From Lyophyllum atratum (Eukaryota; Basidiomycota; Agaricomycetes; Agaricales; Lyophyllaceae): 64,000 nucleotides of DNA. Below the pieces are notes generated by a model. That model was not told where the DNA came from. It ran no database searches and worked only from the letters and a program-made list of their open reading frames with translations. The stretch spans positions 992,001 through 1,056,000 of the forward strand of contig JACGCN010000014.1 in the NCBI GenBank assembly GCA_014905825.1, given 5' to 3'. Positions 8,760 to 17,817 of this stretch are shown here, in pieces. The position numbers were made by a program, and so were the translations under genes. How positions within the stretch are numbered: position 1 is the first letter of the stretch; every line of letters starts with the position of its first letter.

Positions 8760-11058
8760 ATGTCGCAGCCCCTCGCGCCCGACCACGACCGCAAGCTGAA
8801 TCATCCTTGCCATTGTCAACCTCTCTCGTCTCCTGGAGACTCCTTTCGATTCAAACACCCGCCTTTAAGCCCTAGGGATGGAATTGACGCTAGGTGCGTC
8901 GCCGGCACCTTCCTACCCAAACACTGACCCCATATGTCTCCCACAGCAACCCCCCGGGAAGCCCCAATCACTGCCAAACCGCTTGACGCCCATGGCTTGC
9001 TGCGGTTACAGCGTAAGCTCACCCGACGGCACTCGGATCCCCTATCATCTTCCGACTAATCCCAATGACTTCGCCCGCCTCACCACCCTCGTCTTCGACT
9101 GATCTCACCCAATCGCCTCCACCTCGGTAATCTCGAGTTTACCATCGAACGGAATCCGCACTACGCGTGCAAGGGCGAGGTGAGCAGAAGGTATCTCCTG
9201 CGCGAGAGCAAGACGAACGCAACGCTCAAGGTCAGTCCGTTCCTCCTCATCTCCCTTACTTCCTTACTTCCCCTCACATTACATTACATCTCATCCCCCA
9301 GCTAACAACGCACCTAACGCACCTCCCCTCCTCCGCCTGTGCCCCCGCCGCCTCCCCCTCCTCCGCCCCCACCACCTCCACCTCCACAAACACATTCACC
9401 CCCCCTCCCCTCCCCAAAGGCGAGATCCTCACCGGCATCTCCAACATCCTCTGCTCCCCCTCCTCCCCCGGCATCATAGGCGAACACGACGTCTACCGCG
9501 TGCGCCCCAAGGGCCTCGACCTCTACGGGCCGTACTACGACCAGGAGGAGTTGGAATTTGATCTCCTCGGCGGGCGGGCTGTCTCTTCCAACTCTTCCAA
9601 AACCAAGAAGGGGAAGGGGAAGGGGGATGAGAACGAGGAGAAGCTGGAGAAAGATCTGACCACCCCTTCTGCTCCTCCAAGGAGAGGAAGGGAGAGGGCC
9701 CCGACGCAGTCGTTTGACCCGTCACGGCTTCCGTTGGCGTATGGCCCGAAGACGACGGAGACGCTGATTGAGGTGCTGTTTAACCCTGTGAGGACGACGC
9801 ATGAGGCGAGGGAGAGCCCGTTTACGGTGTATGTGCCGCCGGAGCCGAGGGGTGCTGCTCATGGTAAGAATGGGGCGAGCAGTGGGAATTAGGACTTGCA
9901 CAGAGATAGCGGTGTTTGAAGCTGGTCACGTGATCGAGCGCGTCGCGTTCTCTGTATGCTGTGGTAGTGTAGTATTGCTGTATTCTATCTCTGTTAACTG
10001 AAATACCTCTGTTCTCTATCTCTGTCTCGTAGCATCATGTCAGGGGAATTAGGACTAGCACAGAGATAGTGGGAGTTCAAATTAGATATGTGTCCACAAC
10101 GCGTCGCGTCGCAGGACGGTTGTCTGTGCGATGTCTGCGTTCTCGGTCTTAGGTTCCGGACAGTATGAAACGTGTATGGCCAGATGGTGAACCGGTTAGT
10201 ATTGTAGTGATTGTTTCCCTTTCGTTTAAGACATGAGTGGTAAGGGCGTGTGTTCAAGTACCCTTCGTGCGATAACTTTTTGACTGGTCTTTTTTGTCAA
10301 CCTCTACTGGATTTGTTAAGGAACTAAATATAGCCGAAGCGCCGCAGGCTGGGGGTTCTTGGGGGGAACGCCCCAGTGGCAAGGCGCCGCAGGCTCAAGG
10401 GGGGTTCGGGGGGAACGCCCGCGCGCTGCGGCCGCCGCCGCAATGACCGATGTTTTACTTCAGCAGACGTGATTGGTATCCACAAAAAAAATTACACAGA
10501 CATATTACACTACGAACAGAGAACTAAGAACAGAGAAAAAGCTAAACAGATAAATCATATATCTCACAGGGAATGCAGACAGACATAGGATGTTCGACAC
10601 AGACTACACTAAACCACGAAGATCGTGCGACACTAATTCAAACTCCGCCGCTATCTCTGTGTGAGTTCGGGGTCCCGAGCAGTGTGGCGAGCTCGCCGGG
10701 GGTGTCGTATATTACGTCGCCACGGTCGTTTGGTGCCACCGCGTCTCCGCCTTTGACCGCCTCTCCGGCTCGCTCCCCTCCACCCCCGCCCCCGCCCTCG
10801 TCATCCGCGTCCTCCCCCCCCGCCTCTTCTTCCGCGACACCGAGACCGAATTTTTCCTCCTCCTCGTCCACGCCCAAGCCCAAACCAAAGCCGCCGCCCA
10901 AGAGAGCAGGGAGCGCGGGTATCGGCGCCGGGCTTGGGATCATGGGGCTCGGGCTGGGGATGGGCGTCGGTATGGGCGTGGGTTTCGGTGTTAGTAATCA
11001 TATTAGTAGTCGGGCTCAAGTCCCATTTTTTGACAACGCCGCCACGCGACGGAGCTGA
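8760..11058 (+). CDS. Accessory gene 2 of the CACTA-like element (Pro/Ser-rich), split by a transposon
   Basis: The GC-rich stretch contains protein-like segments in changing frames joined by plausible introns. The clearest is a 9231-9298 intron joining NLEFTIERNPHYACKGEVSR to a Pro/Ser/Thr-rich segment, then HDVYRVRPKGLDLYGPYYD, a Lys/Glu-rich stretch and TLIEVLFNPVRTTHEARESP. After the inserted element (9885-10675) the frame goes on through SSPGVSYITSPRSF, a Pro/Ser stretch and a Gly-rich hydrophobic segment (GLGLGMGVGMGVGFGV), and stops at 11058. The family is unknown to me. Base composition is well above its neighbours, which suggests capture of a host gene. The start at 8760 is uncertain. 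Confidence 0.45.
9885..10675. mobile_element. 791-bp TIR element present only in copy 1
   Basis: Copies 2 and 3 lack this stretch and have a single CGAGCAGTG at the same point, whereas copy 1 has it on both sides (9876-9884 and 10676-10684). The ends are imperfect 28-base inverted repeats sharing a terminal GGA and CACAGAGATAGCGG. The left-end motif recurs inside at about 10045 (GGAATTAGGACTAGCACAG), so the element is internally duplicated. A GC-rich tandem pair (GCGCCGCAGGCT...GGGGGAACGCC) lies at 10338-10412. There is no transposase, so it is non-autonomous. A 9-bp duplication points to Mutator-like mobilisation; an 8-bp reading would allow hAT. Confidence 0.85.
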
Positions 11059-11348
11059 GTATATCTGGTCCCAAGCCATGGACGACGCTCTCTGGCAGTA
11101 CGTCTCCCTCCCAAGCGTGGCGAGAACAACCTGTCGACGGCGCCACCCACAATGCCCACCACCACCACCGTCCCTTGGCTGCGCCGCCGCTATCGCTGCT
11201 GCACGGCGCAGCGCACTTCTTTTCTTTTTCATTGAACTCTTGCTTGTATCATTAGCTGTCATGCACTAGTTAGACTCGAATATATATTCATCGTTTTCTA
11301 CTTCGTTTTACTTCTAAGCTAATAGTCTGCATAGATCCCAAGACCTTA

Positions 11349-14300
11349 CTACTGGCGTCCTCTGTTCAACGCCCAACAAACTACCAATGTTTCCCTATCA
11401 ATTCCATAAGTACCTGCTGGTCGCTGGAATGTGGTGAGGTGAGTGACGACATGGGTCAGCTCAATGATGATGAGGTTTCCAGAGGGAAGTGTGTCCACAA
11501 TTCTTGACATAAACCCGGGATACTGACTGAATGGTGCCTTTGCCTCCTCTTGAGCTGGCAGTGACTGATGTGGTCGAACTGCTATGAAAGTATGCATTGA
11601 CCCCTCCAGTGGAAGCCTCCAGATTGTTTCAATGAACCCTGTATCATGAGCTTGTGCCAGAGGGTTGTAGAACTGTATGGCACTGTTCCCTCTGTGCGAG
11701 CTTGTGCAGCTGAACGTACATTCACCACGACGTATCTGCAGTGGGCGCTGAGCCTGTGAAGGGAGAACAAGTGCGTTTGGAGGATGGGGAAAGTCATTGC
11801 GGGCACGGTATGGTCGCCCTGTTCGCTGGAGGTAGTGAAGCAGAGCATCGTACTCCACATCTTCAAGGCTAGGAGCCTTCGCTAAGACTTTGGCTGCCTC
11901 TGAAGGTGTAACAGATACCCGGATGCCATCTTTGAATGCATCTTCCGGCTCAAGAATGTCTGCGAAGTCCTTTAGGGCATCGTCACCATGAAGCAGTGCG
12001 TGTATGTGTGCTCTGCGACTCATCTGACGGAGCATTGTGAGATCCATGTCTCCTAGTATCCGGATTAGCCGCTGAATGTCATACGAAGTTGGAGCAAGAC
12101 TTACTGAGCCGATTATTTGTATTGATATTCTGTAACATTCCATTCATTCGCTCTCCCGGGAATTCACTGAAAGATGCCAGAGGCCCCCAATACTTCAAAA
12201 GGGCAGCATTGTGCATCGCATAGTGATGATTCGGCTTTTCTGCTCTGTGTGGGAAGAGCTGTTGAATGCCAGTCCGATACTGGATATAATGTTCTGTAAA
12301 GGCATCGGCATCGGCATTGGAGGTCTTGTATGATGCGATGATGTTCGTAGCAGTGACCAGGTGATAGAAGCAGAAGAAATGCTGGCGATGAAAGTCCGTA
12401 GCAGTAGGAATGTACCAGAACTCAGGAACAACAACAGGGAAAATACAGGTGAACAGGGAGAGGTATTCATGAGCTTTAAGCTTGCCATGTCGTTTTTCAC
12501 CAAGATTCGTCGGTGGGCGGTGTACCCATGTTGGAAGAGTAATGTCCTTGATACAGTCCCTGATAGCCTCTATCTCAGTAGCTTTGAAGCTAAAGCGCTG
12601 GATGTCGACAGGAACATAGTCGTCGTCGTCCTTATCCTCATCATCATCATCGTCGTCGTATGCATAGGGAAGTGTATGATCTGTGGCTGTAGGTGTCGAG
12701 GATGAGGATGAGCCTGATAGTTGTGAGCTGCTCCGTGTGGTACTGCTCCGTGTGGTAGTAGATGAAGAAGAAGATGGTGAGGGAAACAAGGGTGGTTGTG
12801 CATGTCCAGGGTTAGATTCATCAGCCTCTTGGGAAAGTTCGTCCAGCTCGTCAGCAGAATCTGTGACATCCATATCCGACCACTCCTCATCTTTATCCAG
12901 CTCTTTAACTTTCTCGCTTTCAGCCTCGTCTGGCCCAATAAGCCAAAGACAGCGCAGGTGGTGCTGTAAGATACCCTCAATCCAGTTATGCATAAAACCC
13001 AGCACAACATGTTTGACAGGGTCCCAATATGGCAGGCGGTGCAATGGAGTCCAGCGTACACCAGTTTCTTTCTCTAGCGCAGTTCGACCAGCTTTTGTTG
13101 TTGTAGAAAGCCATTCCTGTGCCTGTGCTCGAACTTCAGCACTATCACGTGCCTGCCAAGATGCGAGATCAAGTTCTGCTAGCTGCTCTAGAGTACAAAG
13201 GCAAAAGGAGCAGAACATCCTGGCAGAGTGCCCCAAGAAGCCAGCAGTTTTCCGACTCCCCTCAAGATCAGCGATTAGAGGTGCAGTCTTCACCTGTGCA
13301 GAAACACATTCTGGATGGTGGAATGTCGGTACAAGTTGGCCTGGTGCTGAACCATACTTAAGAACAGACGTAATGACAGGCTCAAGAAGATGGCAGATAG
13401 TCAAGGCATCAGGAAGACGGGGAGGAGGTGTCAGACCAATAATAAAGGTATTCTCAGGTTTATAGCGAAGATGAGGGGGAAGGTTCAAGCAGTAGAGCAC
13501 GATTGCACCGCACGATACTTTTTTACCTATTTACACAATGAGTAATTTGTATACTAAAAGCCATGATTAACTTACCAGCTATTTTGTTCGTAAGAGGGTT
13601 GAACCAATCAATGTAGATCCCAAACATCAAATGATATGGTGACTGTAGAAAACCATACAAGTCCCTCCATGCAGGACTATCCTGAATGTCACCCATAGTA
13701 GCACCAAAGGCAGCTGGCGGATGATTTATGCGCCGTTGGAAAGTCTCCAACAGACTATCTTCGATAGTCTTCTGAGACAGAAAGAATTCCAGCCAAGAAT
13801 CAAAAGATTGTGTAGTGTACAGGCATGCTGGAACCCATTTGGGCCCTTTCTGAGTATTCTGAATCTTCCACAACTCCGCGTCGCAAGGACGGGATTTGGG
13901 AGAAGCCCGCCGCCCACATTTACGAGGAATAGGACGTGGGTGGAGGGAGAAGCAGCTAGGACAGCAAGCAGTCCGAACAAGTTCTGGCTCTGTGCAATGC
14001 AACGAGTATGCAGTGCGGACATCGTGAGGAACCCTGATGTCCGAGAGCTTAACATTGACCCCAGATGATACGAGAGCTACCGCAACAAGATGGAGGGCTG
14101 CAGAGACTATGAACTGAATTGCCCTTAGAATCTTGTTGGCAACAGAGCGGCTGACACCAGCTCGGATGTGGAGCCAGACAACCAGAATGCTAATCATCTT
14201 TACGATCAGTGCGATCGGAAAGTCAATTGCTGTAGATTTTCAGCGAGATCCAATGGGAAAAATCTTATCACTCACCTTTTGGAATATTCGAGCTCCTTTG

Positions 14301-14477
14301 AGGCCTCCGTTCAGAGCTTGGGGATGTCGCCCGCTTTCTCTTGGGTGAAGCAGGGCGTTTGTCCCGTTTTTCATGCTCCAGACGGGTTGTATAGCTGACT
14401 TGCTGTCCTGGTAGTACAACACCATTGATACTGACAGTCTTTGACCTGCAGATGGTGCAAGTACATAAGACTAGCAT
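11349..14477 (-). CDS. CACTA/tnp2-class transposase, copy 1
   Basis: Four exons (14477-14276, 14229-13576, 13526-12105, 12052-11349) are separated by introns of 46, 49 and 52 bp and join in frame to 993 residues. The N-terminus has a Cys pair (CTCTICRSKT), then CCPSCFSLHPRP. The core has IDWFNPLTNKIAGKK, LNLPPHLRYKPENTF and LPYWDPVKHVVLGFMHNW, typical of tnp2-like transposases of basidiomycetes. A Ser/Thr-rich and poly-Asp linker (around residues 490-570) precedes KRHGKLKAHEY and FSEFPGERMNGML. The start is the first ATG before the Cys pair. It cuts and pastes the element that carries it. Of the three copies only this one lacks obvious frame breaks. Confidence 0.88.
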
Positions 14478-14612
14478 GGGAGATTGTGTTTGGGGAGGAG
14501 GACAGATTATCAGTCGTTATCTCACGCAGTTCGATGCGTTGATCAGTTTGGAACCTATTACATAATTGACAAATATTTTCCCACAACTGCCGAACGACTC
14601 CAGGCCAAGTCC

Positions 14613-14669
14613 GGACCAACTGCCTTAACGGAGGTTGAAACTCAACCCACTCGGAGTTTGCCTCTGGTG
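14613..14669 (-). repeat. Right terminal inverted repeat of the CACTA-like element
   Basis: This is the inverted partner of 5735-5791 and ends ...TTTGCCTCTGGTG, directly followed by the TTA duplication at 14670-14672. The transposase ATG lies about 136 bases inside the TIR, so the promoter must be in or next to it. Confidence 0.85.
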
Positions 14670-15124
14670 TTAGTGATACTTACCGAGTTTTAGAGCTGTT
14701 GCTACCTGGTTGTGGGCCAAGATTGTCCAAGCATGCCTTGACATAGTCTTGGAGGAACACAAGTACCATGTTATCTGCAAGCAGAAAAAAATGTCACTTC
14801 CAAGCGAACGACGCATTGACTTCTATAAACAACCAGAGGAGTGGAATGGGATGCATTGTCTCATCAAGGTTCCCGAGACAGACATTGATCGACTTATTGC
14901 GGAGCATGCTGATCAACTGTAGTGGTTTGCAAACAAGTATACCAAGTCATCGGGAGCCCAAATCTTGTGGCATCGGAGGGATGGAACATATTTAGATTGA
15001 ACAGATGGAGCATGATTCTAGCCTTTCCTAGCTACATAATAATCGAATTATCTTCTTGTCCTCGTTACTATCCAAGATCATTTGAGACAAGCAGCTGAGT
15101 ATTAGTCTCGGACATCAGCAATTC

Positions 15125-15210
15125 TGTCAAAGCGATTCCGTCAAAGCTATACTGCCAAAGCGAATCGGTCCAAGCGACTCCGTCAAAGCAGCATATTTGA
15201 GCCAAAGCGC
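15125..15210 (+). repeat. 14-15 bp minisatellite (GTCAAAGCGACTCC)
   Basis: About six imperfect units share a CAAAGCGA core followed by TCC or a variant. It lies between the integrase last exon and upstream module B. No gene is seen between 14995 and 15281. Confidence 0.7.
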
Positions 15211-15281
15211 TCACCTACCTCAACTTATAAAATCCGGTGAGTAGCTTAGCATGCAATCACCCTCATTTATCTAGTGTTTAA

Positions 15282-15880
15282 AAGTCCAGTCACTGTGACT
15301 GAAAATAACTGGACTGTAACTGATCTGTGACTGGTAATGACCGGACTTCCAGTCCAGTTATTTTTATAATCTGGAATTCTGCGTAACTGGAAATAATTTG
15401 TGACCGGTCATTTCTATACATACTATATACCTGATTATAGCCCCGTTGTAGGGCTTCAAGATGATTCTTGGGTCAAATAAATCGGATGAGAACTGAATGT
15501 GCTATGGCCAAAACAATTTCGGAACACCGAGTTTGAGTGAAGACTGTACTAAGCGTCTTAATCAGCTCATATCTCAGTCAGATCTTATTGAATTCTCACG
15601 ACCCAGGGTTCATCCGAAAGGTGGAAGCATTCTCTACATTATATATGACATATAGAGCCGGTTATCGCCAGTCATAACCGGCTTAGGACCGGTTTTATGA
15701 AAACAGGTCAAAAACCGGTCATAGAACTGATTGTGACTGATGGTGACTGGTCGCCATCAGTTCAGTTCGGTTTTTGGAGTTTTAAGCATCACATGTGACC
15801 AGTTACGGTCCGATCTTGCCTAATTTGGCAAAAAAACCGGACTTGACCTGACTTTAAATCACTACATTTATCTAAACAGA
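15282..15880 (+). promoter_or_regulatory. Upstream module B of the zinc-ribbon gene
   Basis: The module has a first block rich in ACTGGACT/GTGACTGG (15282-15410), a linker with GTCAAATAAATCGGATGAGAA, and a second block with many ACCGGT motifs (15655-15850). It ends 15 bases after CACTACATTTATC at the ATG. The same order is seen before the integrase ATG (module A). A perfect 10-bp stem (AGCCGGTTAT/ATAACCGGCT) lies at 15656-15683. Confidence 0.45.
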
Positions 15881-17817
15881 ATGCCACTGCATTCACAGAT
15901 TCTCAACCGTTGCTGCTCTGGCTGTTCTCACTATTCTGATCCATACCTTGACAAGGATGGTCACTGCGGCCATTGTAATCAGCGCACCAACAAAACCTTC
16001 CAGGAAGGCGTGAAGACTTGCAATACTTGTGGCGCTTCTCATGAGCTGATGACTGGAACTCAATGCGGCATTTGCAAAGCCAGAGAGAACCAGGCTGACA
16101 AGAAATGGCCTTCTTGTCACAGTTGCGGTGATGTCTACCAGTTCTTATATCCTGGTACCAACTGCGGAGGTTGCAACAAATATTGTATGTCCTTTCAAGT
16201 CATCCCGCTGTTTTCATGACCTTAATGTCCCCCTTAGGAGGCACAGTTGGCGCCTCGGTTCGAAATGCTCTCGCGCAAGCTCCCAACCCGAGAGACCCTG
16301 GACCACCTCCAGCACCTCTTGCACGCACAATGAACATCCTTCAGGAGGTACACTATTCTTCTTGTTATTTTAGTACCAGCGTAGCTGACATGCTGCCAGA
16401 ATTTTGGCCTGTCCAGCTCCATTGTTGAAGGCATGCGTAGCGCTGGTGACCGAGCCAGAGCCAAGTCTGCCTATCCTCAACATGTCCCCAAGGGCAACCT
16501 TCATGGCGCTGCAGCCACCATGAGACTCAGAGAGGGAAAGCCCCTGGGCAATATTACTATTAAGGTAGGTTAAGCCTCGTGTCCCAGTTTGCTTATCTTA
16601 ACTTGTAGTAATAGGTCACAAAGGCATTCAATCACAAGCTGCCCAAGGTGAAGCGGGATATGGATCTAGACCCTTTTTCAGTAACTGTTGCTCCCGAGAA
16701 AGCATTCATGGAGGTCCTTGAGAACATTCGAGTTCATCTGGACTTGCATTGCTGCGACAATTATGGCTACCGGGTCCACGCAGTGTACATAGCTCCTCTT
16801 CATCGTTTAGTCTCCTATTTATGACTACGATTTCAGCAATGACTTCGTGCTTCGGTTCGTAGACTTCGATACAAAGGTTGAGGACCATTACACTGGCCTA
16901 AGTGTAGGCGAATTATGGACGTCCTTCCCACCCGGCGCCCCACAGATCTCGGCAAAGAACTTGAAGATGAAAGTACTTGACTTCACTGTAAAAAGCTGAA
17001 GTTTACCCCTAAGGTTATTGCTACTTACCCTCATCTCTCATCCTTACTCATTTTCAGTGCTCCAGAATGATGTTACTCCCAGCCTCTCTCCGCATAAGTG
17101 AACAAATACTACACTTTCAACTTCTGAGACTGAGGGGCCGTCACTTAAACATAACTTCTCCCGAAGTTCTCTTCTATCTCGAGCTCTTGTACTTATCATG
17201 TCTGTTGACAGGACGGACCTACTTGACAGTCATTGAGGCAGAAGAGTTTTTTGATATCGGAGTACCCAATCACTTCCCATCGCTTGAGAAGAACAAACGC
17301 CACCTTAAGCAGGAGCTCTGGCGTCAACAGCTAGCCACTCAATGTGTTGGGGAGTTCATGGTAGTAGTCATGGCTAAGAGGATTTCAGCAGCTGGTATGT
17401 GACACTACGATAGATGGTAGACTATACCTAATAACTTCCTTAGACATCAGGGTCGCTTCTGGCTTTATTCTCACAGTAGACAGCAGGCCGGACATGGGGC
17501 AAACCTTACTCGTTGACCCGATGCTAAGTAACACCCATATGCAGAAGTTTTCTGAATGCTGGGCAGAATATCAGCCTGCTTGATAAAACCTGCGATGCAT
17601 TTGCCCACTTCTCATTAGAGAACTCGGGTGGTGAGCTGGTTTTCTCTGACATTCAAGGTTCGTCCATGTTGTAAGTGCTACCTTATCCCGTATTGAGTGT
17701 CATTTAACCCCAACCCTTACTCAGGCTGTGATCAACTCACCTCAAGGACAGAAGAAGATCTTGATCACTGATCTTCATGGCATTGATACCTCACGAGCTC
17801 AGCTGCATAGTGATCTG

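Larger units (their letters stand above)
5735..14669. mobile_element. CACTA-like composite transposon, copy 1 (8935 bp)
   Basis: Both ends start CACCAGAGGCAAAC and are inverted relative to each other. The target triplet TTA is duplicated exactly at 5732-5734 and 14670-14672. A 3-bp duplication and CAC ends are hallmarks of the CACTA (EnSpm) superfamily. The encoded transposase (minus strand, 11349-14477) is of the tnp2/Plavaka-like class, which agrees. Besides the transposase the element carries a 466-codon gene, a Pro-rich gene, a small minus-strand exon and a repeat block. It sits in an intron of the integrase gene. Confidence 0.85.
4575..14922 (+). pseudogene. rve-like integrase gene interrupted by a CACTA-like element
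   Basis: Exons are recognisable at about 4634-4820, 4840-5019, 5076-5353, 5403-5475, 5515-5705 and 14694-14922. The catalytic-type residues are D in EEWCIDGHEKL, D in AADKGTEL and E in NITHERAW, the D-D-E layout of retroviral-type integrases found in basidiomycete genomes. The last exon (SLPSERRIDFYKQPEEW) is the usual C-terminal end of this family. The intron after 5705 carries the CACTA-like element; without it the intron would be 50 bp and the frame continues across it. In-frame stops at 4961-4963 (TGA, where Arg is expected) and 5335-5337 (TAG), together with a decayed N-terminus, make it a pseudogene. Confidence 0.75.

Noticed and set aside
10638..10943. Minus-strand ORF rich in Gly, Glu and Ala
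   Set aside because: It is the reverse reading of the Pro/Ser-rich segment of accessory gene 2; low-complexity GC-rich DNA gives open frames on both strands.
12683..13465. 260-codon plus-strand ORF opposite the transposase
   Set aside because: It lies entirely within the conserved transposase exon on the minus strand and its translation is mostly Ser-rich mirror sequence.
14371..14619. Minus-strand ORF containing WVEFQPPLRQLVRTWP-like sequence as part of the transposase
   Set aside because: Its upstream part is the translated terminal inverted repeat and it runs in a different frame from the zinc-finger exon; the ATG at 14477 gives the in-frame model.
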